Below, piece by piece: positions 24,152 to 33,538 of a DNA stretch of 64,000 nucleotides. Each line of letters starts with the position of its first letter. Positions within the stretch are counted from its first letter, which is position 1. Made by a program: the position numbers and the translations under genes. The notes below the pieces were generated by a model, which saw only the letters and a program-made list of their open reading frames with translations, was not told the DNA's origin and did no database searches. The stretch lies in the NCBI RefSeq assembly GCF_017094465.1, contig NZ_CP064791.1, forward strand, positions 1-64,000. The letters run 5' to 3'. The stretch comes from Halapricum desulfuricans. Its GTDB lineage: Archaea; Halobacteriota; Halobacteria; Halobacteriales; Haloarculaceae.

Positions 24152-25378
24152 CTACTCTTCGGGTCCGATGCCGGCGTCGCGCATATACTCGTCCAACGTC
24201 TCGGCCATCGCCAGCGCGAACGCCTCGTCGTTGATATCGGTCTCCATCTCGACCAGCTCGACCGACTCCGCCAGGTTCTCTCTGAGCGCCTCGAACAACG
24301 CCTGATCGGCCTCGGGATCGTGGAAGTCCTCACCTTCGACGTCGATCATCGAGACGCCCGAAAGCGGCAGGTACAGCGCGGTCGGGCCGGTCGCCGCCGA
24401 GAGCTTCTCGGCGATGATCTCCCCGAGTTCGGCGTTCTCCTCGGGTGTGGTCCGCATCAGCGTCACCTGCGGGTTGTGGATGTGGAAGTGTCTGTCCTCG
24501 AACTCCGCGGGCACGGAGTCGCGCGGCCCGAAGTTGACCATGTCCAGCGCGCCCGTCGAGACGACCTGCGGCGTTCCCGTCTCAGCGGCGGCGTCGAGCC
24601 GCTCCGGCCCGGCGTTGAGCACGCCCCCGACGAGTTCGTCGGCCCACTCGGTCGTCGTCACGTCCAGCACGCCGTCGATGACGCCCTGCCGTATCAGGTC
24701 CTCCATTGCCCTGCCGCCGGTCCCGGTCGCGTGAAAGACGATCGTCTCGTAGCCCCGCTCTTCGAGATACTCGCGGGCCGTCTGGACGCAGGGCGTGGTG
24801 ACGCCGAACATCGTGATCCCGATCGTCGGTCGGTCCTCGACAGCGACGTCGGGCTCGTTCGTGACCATCCCGACCATCGCCAGCGCCGCGTTGGCGATCA
24901 CCTTCCGGGAGAGCTGGTTGAGTCCCTCGATGTCGGCCACCGAGTACAGCATCATCACGTCCTTCGCGCCGACGTAGGGCTCGGTGTCGCCGGAGGCCAT
25001 CGTCGAGACCATCACCTTGGGGACGCCGACCGGCAGCGCGCGCATCGCGGTGGTCGCGATCGAGGTGTTGCCCGACCCGCCGAGTCCGAGCACCCCCGAG
25101 AGTTCGCCGTCGTCGTGCATCCGCTGGACGATCGCGGCCGCGCCCTCGCCCATCGCTTCCATCGCCTCGCCGCGCTCGGCGTCCTCGCGGAGGTGCTCTA
25201 TGGTGGTATCGGCCGCCTCTGCGACCGCGCTCGCGGTGGTGTCCGGGTCGATCTCCGGGTCGCCCATCACGCCCGTGTCGATCACGTGCACGTCGACGCC
25301 CTGCGAGCGGAGGACGTCCCGGGCGAAGCCGATCTCCTCGCCTTTCGTATCGAGCGTACCGACGATGACGACGCTCAT
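24152..25378 (-). CDS. Tm-1-like ATP-binding protein (UPF0261 family)
   Basis: A 408-aa UPF0261 protein. The N-terminus VVIVGTLDTKGEEIGFARD is the family signature; GLGGSGNTSIATTAMRALP and KVMVSTMASGDTEPYVG follow, and the second half has FGVTTPCVQTAREYLE and VFHATGTGGRAMEDLI. This domain is the N-terminal half of tomato Tm-1 (a viral replication inhibitor) and is common in bacteria and archaea with unknown metabolic role. It is the last gene of a three-gene operon with a cupin and a TIM-barrel protein; the latter corresponds to the other half of Tm-1. ATG at 25378. Confidence 0.9.
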   Translation of the reverse strand: MSVVIVGTLDTKGEEIGFARDVLRSQGVDVHVIDTGVMGDPEIDPDTTASAVAEAADTTIEHLREDAERGEAMEAMGEGAAAIVQRMHDDGELSGVLGLGGSGNTSIATTAMRALPVGVPKVMVSTMASGDTEPYVGAKDVMMLYSVADIEGLNQLSRKVIANAALAMVGMVTNEPDVAVEDRPTIGITMFGVTTPCVQTAREYLEERGYETIVFHATGTGGRAMEDLIRQGVIDGVLDVTTTEWADELVGGVLNAGPERLDAAAETGTPQVVSTGALDMVNFGPRDSVPAEFEDRHFHIHNPQVTLMRTTPEENAELGEIIAEKLSAATGPTALYLPLSGVSMIDVEGEDFHDPEADQALFEALRENLAESVELVEMETDINDEAFALAMAETLDEYMRDAGIGPEE

Positions 25379-25400
25379 CGTTTCACCTCTCGGACGCCAG

Positions 25401-25832
25401 TCATGCTCGCTCCTCCACGTTCTCGGGCGTCGGCAGTTCTCCCGGCGGAACGATCTCACACTCCGGAAGGTCTCGAAGTACCTCTTCGGGGCCCGGCGGC
25501 GCGTAGACCGCGAGCAACAACAGCGGTTCCCAGCCGGTGTTGACGGTGCCGTGTTCGACGCCTTCGGGGACGAACACCATCTCGCCGGCCGAGATCTCAC
25601 GCGTCTGATCGGCGACTTCCTGCTCGCCCTCGCCCCGGATGACGAAGAGGATCTCGTCGCTGTCGGGGTGTGTGTGGCGTTCGTGGCCCTTCCCCGGCTC
25701 CAGTTTGACGACCCCCGCGCTGAATCGCTCGCCGCCCGTCACGTCCGGCGTGCTCAGCCACTTCAGGACGCCCCAGTCGAACAGCTGACTCTCGACGTCG
25801 TCGGGTTCGACGAAGTACTCGTGGTCGGGCAT
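25401..25832 (-). CDS. Cupin-domain protein
   Basis: A 143-aa single-domain cupin. Motif 1 is seen in GKGHERHTHPDSDEILFVIRG with likely metal-binding His residues, and motif 2 in EISAGEMVFVPEGVEHGTVN. The start at 25832 places it one base after the upstream TIM-barrel stop, so the genes are tightly coupled. It may bind or isomerise the operon's unknown substrate. Small cupins of this type are often sugar or organic-acid isomerases or sensors. Confidence 0.85.
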   Translation of the reverse strand: MPDHEYFVEPDDVESQLFDWGVLKWLSTPDVTGGERFSAGVVKLEPGKGHERHTHPDSDEILFVIRGEGEQEVADQTREISAGEMVFVPEGVEHGTVNTGWEPLLLLAVYAPPGPEEVLRDLPECEIVPPGELPTPENVEERA

Positions 25833-25833
25833 C

Positions 25834-26667
25834 TCAGAGGTCGATCTCCTTGAACTCGCGGGCCTGGTTCTCGATGGCCTCCTCCGTCGGGAGGCGCTCG
25901 ATGCTGGAGGCGCCGAAGAACCCGACGACGCCCTCGGTGTTCTCCAGCACGTATTCGGCGTCGTCGGGCCAGGCAATCGGGCCGCCGTGACAGATCACCA
26001 TGACGTCGTCGTTCACTTCTTTGGCGGCGTCGTGGTGGGCCTGGACGCGCTCGGCAGCGGCTTCGAGGTCCAGCGCGGTCTCGGCGCCGATGTCTCCCGA
26101 GGTTGTCAGGCCCATGTGCGAGACGATCACGTCCGCGCCCGCTTCGGCCATCTCGCGGGCCTGCTCCTCGCTGAAGACGTACGGGCAGGTGAGCATGTCC
26201 TGCTCGGCGGCCTCCTGGATCATGTCGATCTCCTTGTCGTAGCCCATCCCCGTCTCTTCGAGGTTCTGTCTGAACCCGCTGTCCTCGTCGATGAGGCCCA
26301 CAGTTGGAAAGTTCTGGACGCCCGAGAACCCGCGCCGCTTGAGGTCCTCGATGAAGACATCCATCTGTCGGAACGGGTCGGTCCCGTTGACGCCCGCGAG
26401 CACGGGCGTGTCCTCGACGACCGGGATGACCTCGTGGCCCATCTCGACGACGATCTCGTTGGCGTCACCGTAGGGCAACAGCCCCGCTAACGATCCTCGA
26501 CCGTTCATCCGGTAGCGCCCGGAGTTGTAGATTATCAGCAGGTCGACGCCGCCGCGCTCGGCGAACTTCGCCGAGATACCCGTCCCCGCGCCTGCGCCGA
26601 TGATCGGGTCGCCGTTCGATACCGTCTCCTGAAGTCGGTCTAGCGACTCCTGACGTGTGAACTCCAT
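25834..26667 (-). CDS. TIM-barrel signal-transduction / phosphoenolpyruvate-hydrolase-like protein
   Basis: A 277-aa TIM-barrel protein of the PEP-hydrolase-like family. Recognisable parts are [62 protein letters not shown]-like [13 protein letters not shown], and [11 protein letters not shown] near the C-terminus. It heads the operon with a cupin and the Tm-1-like protein. A TATA-like stretch lies near 26710 on the minus strand. In plants this domain is fused to UPF0261 as Tm-1, so the two proteins probably work together. The chemistry is unknown. Confidence 0.85.
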   Translation of the reverse strand: MEFTRQESLDRLQETVSNGDPIIGAGAGTGISAKFAERGGVDLLIIYNSGRYRMNGRGSLAGLLPYGDANEIVVEMGHEVIPVVEDTPVLAGVNGTDPFRQMDVFIEDLKRRGFSGVQNFPTVGLIDEDSGFRQNLEETGMGYDKEIDMIQEAAEQDMLTCPYVFSEEQAREMAEAGADVIVSHMGLTTSGDIGAETALDLEAAAERVQAHHDAAKEVNDDVMVICHGGPIAWPDDAEYVLENTEGVVGFFGASSIERLPTEEAIENQAREFKEIDL

Positions 26668-26804
26668 GCGTCACGTACTACCATCACACGATACTGTAAT
26701 CAAAGTTTCTTATATTCATATCGGCTCGCTCGCGAACTTCAGGATAAGATGGCCGAACCGAGTCGTTTCTCGCCCGTTGAGCCGAGGCTCAACCCCCGCT
26801 TTCG

Positions 26805-27386
26805 TCAGTTACCCTGGATCGCATCGATGACCATCGCGGCGGCGATGATCGGTTCCCTGGGCACGTCGCTGGCGTCGTCGATCGTGATGTCGTAGGTGTC
26901 TTTCAGCGAGAACTGTCCCGAGATGTTCCCGACGTGATTCCCGTCGACGTCCGTAATCTCGTACTTGTGGGGGATCCAGCCGCCGAACGGAACGATGTTC
27001 CGCGCGAGCGTGACCGCTGCGCCCCGGGAGTTGATCTCGGCGAGTTTCCGCTCGTCGCGCGCGTCGCGAATCCGCCAGGTGTCCTGGAGGATCGAGTAGT
27101 CGTTGTCCAGGATGACGATGTCCTCCCCGGTCTGTGCGTCCGTGAGGATGTAGTCACCGGCCACGTCGATAATGGACCCTGCCTTGACGGTGAACACCGC
27201 GTTCCCGTCGCCATCGACGAACGGGAACTCCTCTTTCATCTTGAGCAGTTTCTGCTTGCCGCGCAACACGACGTTCCCGCGGGCGTCCTCCGCGCGGTAC
27301 TTGTTGCGCACGAGCGACTGCACGACTGTGTACCGGTCGTCCGAGAGGTCGATTCCTTCGATCGTGTACTCCTCACGCTGGCTCAT
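26805..27386 (-). CDS. LURP-one-related / scramblase-like (Tubby C-like) protein
   Basis: A 193-aa protein of the LURP-one-related/scramblase superfamily, a single beta barrel with a central helix. Typical parts are YTVVQSLVRNKYRAEDARG, VLRGKQKLLKMKEEFPF, LDNDYSILQDTWRIRD and YEITDVDGNHVGNIS. ATG at 27386; the frame continues upstream without coding character. Members bind membranes or lipids or have no known role; prokaryotic copies are usually annotated only by fold. Confidence 0.8.
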   Translation of the reverse strand: MSQREEYTIEGIDLSDDRYTVVQSLVRNKYRAEDARGNVVLRGKQKLLKMKEEFPFVDGDGNAVFTVKAGSIIDVAGDYILTDAQTGEDIVILDNDYSILQDTWRIRDARDERKLAEINSRGAAVTLARNIVPFGGWIPHKYEITDVDGNHVGNISGQFSLKDTYDITIDDASDVPREPIIAAAMVIDAIQGN

Positions 27387-27447
27387 ACACCGGCTGTCAC
27401 GGACGACCCATTTAAAATCACTGACATAGTGCCGGCGCCGCCACCGT

Positions 27448-27630
27448 TTAGAACGTGAACGTGACGTAGAACTCGTGATCGTTCGGGCAGGCGACCGGTC
27501 TGATCTTGCGGCCGTCCGCGTCCGGTTCGGGCGGCTCGGTCGTCGAGATGCCTTGGACGGTCGAGTCCCGAGGGAGTCCCATGTTCGTGTCGGCGCCACA
27601 CTCGGGACAGCGCAGTTGCCGGATGCCCAT
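27448..27630 (-). CDS. Small zinc-ribbon-like protein
   Basis: A 60-aa protein with CPECG at residues 8-12 and a second Cys/His pair in CPNDHEFYVTF at the end, enough for one zinc-binding site. The start at ATG 27630 puts the first Cys pair near the N-terminus, as in other haloarchaeal micro zinc proteins. Function unknown; such proteins often modulate transcription or protein interactions. Confidence 0.65.
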   Translation of the reverse strand: MGIRQLRCPECGADTNMGLPRDSTVQGISTTEPPEPDADGRKIRPVACPNDHEFYVTFTF

Positions 27631-27731
27631 GTCGGGGCCTTCGAGACCCGGGGGCAAAATGACTGTGGGATCGGCCGCGCCCAACGTGTTTGGTCCGGCA
27701 TTGATATCGTGACCGAAACTAGTTCTGTTTG

Positions 27732-28811
27732 ATGTCAGAACACGCTTCCCGATCGACGGTACGGCTCGTCCCCGACGTGGCGGGCGGGACGACGCTGGGG
27801 GTGTCCCGCGCGGCACTGCTGGCGCTGATCGCCGTCTTCGCCGGGGCGACGCTGGTCGGCGTCGAAGTGTCCCTACAGACACAGGCAGTCGTCTACCTGT
27901 TCGGGATGGTCGCGATGAACCTCCCCCACGGCGGGTTCGAACACTTCAACAACCTCCGGCGGCGGACGACCGAGTTCCAGCTCCGGTACGTGGGGCTGTA
28001 CCTGGGTAGTATCGCCGCGTTCGTGGCCCTGCTCTTTCTCGCGCCGGTCGCCGGCCTGGCGCTGGCGATCAGCGTCGCCGTCGCGAAGGGGGGCCACGGC
28101 GGACTGCACGTCATGGACGCCACGTACGGCACCGATCACCTGCAAACGAACCGCCAGCGGGCGCTGGCGGCGCTGGTCCGCGGCGGGGCTGTGATGGCCG
28201 TCCCGATCTTCTTCTTCCCCGAGACGTTCCACACGTTCAGCGCCATCATGGTCGATATCTTCGAGCCTGGTGGACTCACGGCAGTGAGCCCGTACTTCGA
28301 TACCACGCGGTGGCTGATCGGGGCCGGTTACGGGGCGCTCGTCGTCGCCCATCTCGGACTGGGCTATCTCCGGTCCTCGGGCACCGGTTCCTACGCCGCT
28401 GATCTCTTCGAAACGCTGCTGTTGGTCGCGTATTTCGCGGTCGTCCCCGTGGTCGTCGCGGTCGGGCTGTACTTCCCGCTGTGGTACTCCGCCCGGCAGG
28501 TCGCCCGGACGACTGCCGTCGATGACGACACTGCCGAGGAGTCCAACGGCGAGGGCCTGCTGGCGGTCCTGGACAGCAACGACACGCGCCTGGTCGCGCT
28601 CGGTGCCTGGGGCGTGTTGATCGCCGGCTCGATTGCCACGTTCGGGCTGGCGGCGCTGCTGTGGGCTCTCTCGTCCCGGCCGCTGGGCGGCGCGACCCTC
28701 CCGATCGGTCTCGTCGCGTTCTGGAGTATTTTCATCAGTATTATCGCACTCCCGCACGTCGTCATCGGATCGTGGTACGATCGTGACCGCGGGATCTGGT
28801 ACGTACCCTGA
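27732..28811 (+). CDS. brp: Beta-carotene 15,15'-dioxygenase, Brp/Blh family
   Basis: Integral membrane dioxygenase of 359 aa that cleaves beta-carotene into two retinal molecules, the chromophore of rhodopsins. The family's conserved His residues are seen in MNLPHGGFEHFN, KGGHGGLHVMD, FPETFHTFSA and IALPHVVIGSWYDRDRG. Several membrane helices are obvious. ATG at 27732 is chosen over the TTG three bases upstream. It is followed two bases later by a phytoene-desaturase-type gene and then bat: a retinal production and regulation operon without an opsin gene in the window. Confidence 0.92.
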   Translation: MSEHASRSTVRLVPDVAGGTTLGVSRAALLALIAVFAGATLVGVEVSLQTQAVVYLFGMVAMNLPHGGFEHFNNLRRRTTEFQLRYVGLYLGSIAAFVALLFLAPVAGLALAISVAVAKGGHGGLHVMDATYGTDHLQTNRQRALAALVRGGAVMAVPIFFFPETFHTFSAIMVDIFEPGGLTAVSPYFDTTRWLIGAGYGALVVAHLGLGYLRSSGTGSYAADLFETLLLVAYFAVVPVVVAVGLYFPLWYSARQVARTTAVDDDTAEESNGEGLLAVLDSNDTRLVALGAWGVLIAGSIATFGLAALLWALSSRPLGGATLPIGLVAFWSIFISIIALPHVVIGSWYDRDRGIWYVP

Positions 28812-28813
28812 CC

Positions 28814-30406
28814 ATGTTCGACGATACTCCACTCGACGGCGAGGACGTGACAGTGATCGGCGGCGGTTTCGGGGGGCTCGCGTCGGCCGCGTATCTGGCC
28901 GACGCCGGGGCCGACGTGACCGTGCTCGAACAGAACGAGCGCCTCGGCGGCGCGGCGAATCTCATCGAAGAAGACGGGTTCCGGTTCGACACCGGGCCGT
29001 CCTGGTATCTCATGCCCGACGTCTTCGAGCGGTTTTTCGGGCATTTCGGCCGCTCGCCCGAGGAGTACTACGACCTGGAGCGGCTCGACCCACATTACCG
29101 GGTGTTCTACGCCGACAGCGACCCACAGCCCGAGAAGGGATCGCCCTACAGCGACGAGATCGACGCCGACTGTGACTGGGTGAGTACGACGCCCGATCTC
29201 GACCAGTGTCGGGACATCTTCGCGGCCTACGAGGACGGCGGCGGCGAGACATTCGAGGAGTATCTCGATACCGCCGAGTACTCCTACGATGTCGGGATGG
29301 AACACTTCGTCTACGAGGACCGATCGCGGTTTCGGGACATGCTCGATCGCGACGTCGCCCGGGCCGGCCGCGGGCTGTCGCTGCTGGGGTCGATGCAGGA
29401 GCACGTCGAGTCGTACTTCGAGGAGCCGAAACTCCAGCAACTGCTCCAGTACACGCTGGTCTTTCTGGGTGGCTCACCGCACAACACGCCCGGGCTCTAC
29501 AATCTCATGGCCCACGTCGATTACAACCTCGGCGTCTACTATCCCGAGGGCGGGATGTACAGCGTCGTCGAGGCGATGGTGGGGCTCGGCGAGGAGCTAG
29601 GTGTCGAGTACCGGACCGGCCGTACCGTGACCGACATCCAGGACACGACCACCGGCGTCGCCCTGCAGACGACTGCGGGCCGCCACCGGACCGACGTGGC
29701 CGTCGCCAACGCCAACCCGGCCTACGTCGAGCGGGAACTGCTCTCGCCGGCCAAGCGCGATCACGAACCCGACTACTGGGACGACAAGACCTACGCGCCC
29801 TCGGCGATCATGTACTACTTCGGAATCGAGGGCGACGTGGGGCCGCTCGCTCATCACTCGCTGGTGTTTCCCGATGACTGGGACCCCCACTTCGAGTCGA
29901 TCTTCGAGGAGCCGGCCTGGCCCGAGGACCCCGCGTACTACCTCTCGGTCCCCTCTAAGACCGACGACACCGTCGCGCCCGAGGGCCACCACGCGGTCGT
30001 GATCCTCGTCCCGATCGCGCCGGGGCTGGACGACGACGGGGAGACCCGCGAACGCTACCGCGAGAAGATCCTCGGGGAACTGGCCGAGAACGTCGGCGTC
30101 GACCTGCGCGATCGGATCGTCTTCGAGCGCTCCGCGTGCGTCTCCGAGTATCGGTCCCAGTACAACTACCCGCAGGGAACGGCGCTGGGGTTGGCTCATA
30201 CGTTGCGCCAGACCGGCCCGCTCCGGCCGTCCCACCGCGCCGCCAACTTCGAGGACCTCTATTACGTCGGCAGCTACACCAACCCGGGGATCGGCGTTCC
30301 GATGACGCTGATCAGCGGCCAGCACGTCGCCGAGGCGGTCGTCGAGGACCGCACGCGGAGCGGCATGGCCGCGCGATTGCCCCGCGTTGTCAAGGGTCGA
30401 TTTTAA
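28814..30406 (+). CDS. crtI: Phytoene desaturase-family carotenoid oxidoreductase (CrtI-type)
   Basis: A 530-aa FAD-dependent carotenoid desaturase or isomerase. The N-terminal dinucleotide-binding motif is VIGGGFGGLASAAYLA, followed by FRFDTGPSWYLMPDVFERFF, and the C-terminal CrtI signature is seen in DLYYVGSYTNPGIGVPMTLISG. It starts two bases after brp. Desaturation of phytoene to lycopene supplies the pathway to bacterioruberin and, via cyclisation, to beta-carotene and retinal. CrtD-type 3,4-desaturation is an alternative that sequence reading cannot exclude. Confidence 0.9.
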   Translation: MFDDTPLDGEDVTVIGGGFGGLASAAYLADAGADVTVLEQNERLGGAANLIEEDGFRFDTGPSWYLMPDVFERFFGHFGRSPEEYYDLERLDPHYRVFYADSDPQPEKGSPYSDEIDADCDWVSTTPDLDQCRDIFAAYEDGGGETFEEYLDTAEYSYDVGMEHFVYEDRSRFRDMLDRDVARAGRGLSLLGSMQEHVESYFEEPKLQQLLQYTLVFLGGSPHNTPGLYNLMAHVDYNLGVYYPEGGMYSVVEAMVGLGEELGVEYRTGRTVTDIQDTTTGVALQTTAGRHRTDVAVANANPAYVERELLSPAKRDHEPDYWDDKTYAPSAIMYYFGIEGDVGPLAHHSLVFPDDWDPHFESIFEEPAWPEDPAYYLSVPSKTDDTVAPEGHHAVVILVPIAPGLDDDGETRERYREKILGELAENVGVDLRDRIVFERSACVSEYRSQYNYPQGTALGLAHTLRQTGPLRPSHRAANFEDLYYVGSYTNPGIGVPMTLISGQHVAEAVVEDRTRSGMAARLPRVVKGRF

Positions 30407-30431
30407 TGACCCCCCACCACTACGCGAGGGT

Positions 30432-32405
30432 ATGAACGCGGTGGCGGAGACGCGGCGGCTCTTGCGCGTGGGCGACGCCCCACAGTCCGGCCCGGTGGAC
30501 GCCGAGGGACTGGAGCGGGCGATTCAGGGATCCGTCGTCGTCGAGACCGACTTCGCGGCGGCGCTGGATCGCGTCCTCGACAACGATGTCGACGGGGCGG
30601 TCGTCGATCACCACCCGTCCGGCTTCGACGGGATTGCCTTCCTGCGGGCGGTACGACAGGACCGCCCGTCGTTCCCGGTCGTTCTCGTGCCGGCGGTCGA
30701 GGACGGTAGCGTGGCCCGACAGGCCGTCGAGCAGAACGTGACCGCGTACGTCCCGACGAGCGAGACCGACGTACTCGAGTCGGTCGCCGACCAGGTCGAA
30801 CAGCACGTCATGATCCGCTCGGAGGCGGATTCGCGGGTGCGCATGCCGATCAGCGATCGGACCGCGGAGGAAGAACAGCGACTCAAGGAGCGCGCGATGG
30901 ACGAGGCGCCGGTCGGGATGGCGATCGCCGACGCGACGCTGCCGGACGAACCGCTCATCTACGTCAACGACTCCTTCGAGCGCATCACCGGCTTCACCAA
31001 AGCGGAGACGATCGGGGTCAACTGCCGGTTCCTGCAGGGCCCGGACACCGAGATCGAGAAGACCCGCGAGATCAGAGACGCCCTCGATGCTGCGGAACCT
31101 GTCTCGGTCGAACTGCGCAACTACCACAAGGACGGCACGCTGTTCTGGAATCAACTGAAGATCACGCCGATCCGAAATTCGGCCGGCGAGGTTACCAACT
31201 ACGTCGCTTTCCAGCAGGACATCACTGAGCGCAAGGAAGCCGAGTTCCAGATCGAACGCGAGCGCGAACGTCTCCAGCGGCTGCTCGATCGCATCAACGG
31301 ACTGATCGGCGACGTGACCGAGATCGTCGTCACGGCCGACTCGACGGCGGACGTCTACGAGCGGGCCGTCGATCGGATCGGGAGCGACGACGCGATCAGC
31401 CGGGCCTGGATCGGCGAATACGATCCCGGAGCGCGGCTCGTGCGGACGCGGGCCGGCAGCGACGACGCGGAGATCGATCTCGCGAGTCCCGGCGCCGAAC
31501 CGCTCGCGACTGCGATCGACGAGCAGTCGCTCGCCCGCCTCGACGATTCGGCGGTCGGGCCCGCCGGCTGTCGGGACGGCGAGAACGGGGTCGTCATCCC
31601 GCTGACCTACCGGCGGACGACCTACGGCGTGCTGGCCGTCTACAGCCACACTCAGTCGTTCGACGAGGAGGAGACGACCGTCCTGCAGGCGCTCGGGCGC
31701 TCGATCGGCGCGGCGATCAATGATCTCCTGAGCAAACAGACAGTGACGACCGACGCGGTGATCGAGATCGGCGTCGAGATCCACGACAACACGCCGCTGA
31801 CGGCGCTCGCTGGCGAGATCGGTGACGACGCCGTTCACGAGAACACGCTCGTCCGTCACGACGGCGACCTGCTGTTGCTCTTCGAGGTCGACGGCGATAT
31901 CGACGCCGTCGTGACCGCCGCCGAGGGGATCCCCGCGGTCAGTGAGGCGACCGTCCTCGCGAGCGACGACGCTCCGGTGGTCGAGGTCGCCGTCGAGCGA
32001 CCGCAGTTCGTGAGCACGCTCTCGGAGTACGGTGCACAACTCGCGACTGTCGAGTTCGATCCGAACGCCGTCGAGTTGCGGTTCAGCGTCGCGACCGAGC
32101 AGAACGGCCGGGCGATCGTCGACGAACTCGAGGACAGCTACGGGGCCGTCGAACTGGTCGCGTATCACGAGTCGGACCAGCCGACACAGACCCGGCAGGG
32201 CTTCCGGGCGGCCGTCGAGGACGAACTGACCGACAGACAGCTCACTGCGCTGCAGAAGGCCTACGTCAGCGGCTTCTTCGAGTGGCCACGCCGCAGCGAC
32301 GGCGACCAACTCGCCGCCTCGATGGACGTCGTCCCGTCGACGTTCTACCAGCATCTCCGGGCAGCCGAAAAGAAACTGCTGACCTCCTTCTTCGAGGGGT
32401 CGTAG
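30432..32405 (+). CDS. bat: Bat-type regulator with LOV-type PAS, GAF and HTH_10 domains
   Basis: A 657-aa bacterioopsin-activator-like regulator. Residues about 10-125 form a receiver-like domain (VVDHHPSGFDGIAFLRAVRQ). Residues about 155-260 are a PAS domain with the full LOV signature GVNCRFLQGPDTE; C198 is the cysteine that forms the flavin photoadduct in LOV proteins. A GAF domain (about 285-440), a Bat-specific region and the C-terminal HTH (LTDRQLTALQKAYVSGFFEWP) follow. It comes 25 bases after crtI, so it probably regulates retinal/opsin genes in response to blue light or oxygen. Confidence 0.92.
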   Translation: MNAVAETRRLLRVGDAPQSGPVDAEGLERAIQGSVVVETDFAAALDRVLDNDVDGAVVDHHPSGFDGIAFLRAVRQDRPSFPVVLVPAVEDGSVARQAVEQNVTAYVPTSETDVLESVADQVEQHVMIRSEADSRVRMPISDRTAEEEQRLKERAMDEAPVGMAIADATLPDEPLIYVNDSFERITGFTKAETIGVNCRFLQGPDTEIEKTREIRDALDAAEPVSVELRNYHKDGTLFWNQLKITPIRNSAGEVTNYVAFQQDITERKEAEFQIERERERLQRLLDRINGLIGDVTEIVVTADSTADVYERAVDRIGSDDAISRAWIGEYDPGARLVRTRAGSDDAEIDLASPGAEPLATAIDEQSLARLDDSAVGPAGCRDGENGVVIPLTYRRTTYGVLAVYSHTQSFDEEETTVLQALGRSIGAAINDLLSKQTVTTDAVIEIGVEIHDNTPLTALAGEIGDDAVHENTLVRHDGDLLLLFEVDGDIDAVVTAAEGIPAVSEATVLASDDAPVVEVAVERPQFVSTLSEYGAQLATVEFDPNAVELRFSVATEQNGRAIVDELEDSYGAVELVAYHESDQPTQTRQGFRAAVEDELTDRQLTALQKAYVSGFFEWPRRSDGDQLAASMDVVPSTFYQHLRAAEKKLLTSFFEGS

Positions 32406-32438
32406 TCGCTGCTGGCCGTTTTCCCTGGATCTCAGCCG

Positions 32439-32891
32439 CTATTGTCCCGTTTCAGATTCCTCGGCGTTCAGAAACGCCCGGAGCGTGGCGATCGCCGTCT
32501 GCAACTCGCCGTCGACGTACGCTTGCACCGCGAGTTCGGGCAGTCGATCGAGGACCGTCTCGGGAAACTCCAGTTCCGCAGCGTGGGAGATCGTCGTGCC
32601 GCCGGGTGCCTCCTCGAACCGGTATCGCCAGGTCCCCTCGATCGCGCCGCTGAGCGACCGGACCAGCAGTGCCGGCTCCTCGTACTGGCTCTCTTCGAAC
32701 GCGCCCGTCAGCGAGATCCCCGCCAGCTCGTACTGGTACCGGCCACGTCTGGTGCCGTCCGAGCGCTCGCTCACGCCGCGTACGTCGATCAGTCCCGGAA
32801 GTAGCTTCACGAGGTTGTACGGATCCGCGACGAAGGCGAACGCGGTCCGCGGCGGGACGGAGACGGTGAGATCTGCTTCCGAGTGGATCAT
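32439..32891 (-). CDS. SRPBCC (START/Bet v1-like) family protein
   Basis: A 150-aa SRPBCC fold protein. The N-terminus has VPPRTAFAFVADPYNLVKLLPG, the family's first helix region, and LRYRFE-like TWRYRFEEAPGGTTISHAAE appears mid-protein, with a long C-terminal helix. Members bind hydrophobic ligands; this one resembles coenzyme Q-binding/CoxG-like polyketide cyclase families. It is convergent with bat. Confidence 0.82.
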   Translation of the reverse strand: MIHSEADLTVSVPPRTAFAFVADPYNLVKLLPGLIDVRGVSERSDGTRRGRYQYELAGISLTGAFEESQYEEPALLVRSLSGAIEGTWRYRFEEAPGGTTISHAAELEFPETVLDRLPELAVQAYVDGELQTAIATLRAFLNAEESETGQ

Positions 32892-32944
32892 GCGGACGGC
32901 TCACGTAGTGGGTCGGACGCATACGGATTGAAAACGGTACCAAA

Positions 32945-33538
32945 TCACTTCGGGTGGTCGCCTTCGAACTCCCGTTGCATCGAACCGCTCTCCAGGCGCT
33001 CGCGCTCCTCGACGATCGGACAGTCCGCGACGCGGACCGTCTCCACGTCGATAAATTCCATAATCTCCGTTCCGTCGTGCGTGCAGGAAATCTCCGGCGG
33101 CTTCGTGAAGTACTCACACTGCTCGCAGAAGCTGTGTTTGTTCACCTCCGAGACCCGACGGCCGCTTTCTTCCTCCTCGATTTCGATCTCGGGCTCGGCC
33201 GAGAGGTCCTCCCAGACGGACTCGTCGGTCCCGCTGGCGTCCCAGTCACCACCCTCGAAGGGGTCGTCCTCGAATCCCTCCGTCAGATCCGCGAACGGAT
33301 CCCCTTCGGACTGCCGGGGCCGCCCGTCTTCGGTCTCGGTCACGCTGACGCCTTCGAACGGCTGTTCGTCGAGGCCCGAATCGACCGCGTCGACCCCGTC
33401 GCCACCGCTGCTGGAATCGCCGTTACCGCTGAGCTCGCGATCGTCCGGTTCGAGTTCATCGAAGGGGTCGCCGTCCGGCGTCTCCTCGGTCTCGATATCC
33501 TCGAACGGGTCGATGTCGTCGGTCGGATCGTCGCTCAT
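32945..33538 (-). CDS. Acidic protein with C-terminal Cys/His cluster
   Basis: A 197-aa protein. Residues 1-125 are extremely acidic and low-complexity (repeated Asp-Pro-Phe motifs such as GDPFDELEPDD, GDPFADL and DDPFEGGDW). The last 70 residues carry HSFCEQCEYFTKPPEISCTHDGTE and VADCP, a probable zinc site. The ATG overlaps the stop of the upstream coiled-coil gene (ATGA), showing coupling. No known function; partner of the two upstream genes by context. Confidence 0.7.
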   Translation of the reverse strand: MSDDPTDDIDPFEDIETEETPDGDPFDELEPDDRELSGNGDSSSGGDGVDAVDSGLDEQPFEGVSVTETEDGRPRQSEGDPFADLTEGFEDDPFEGGDWDASGTDESVWEDLSAEPEIEIEEEESGRRVSEVNKHSFCEQCEYFTKPPEISCTHDGTEIMEFIDVETVRVADCPIVEERERLESGSMQREFEGDHPK

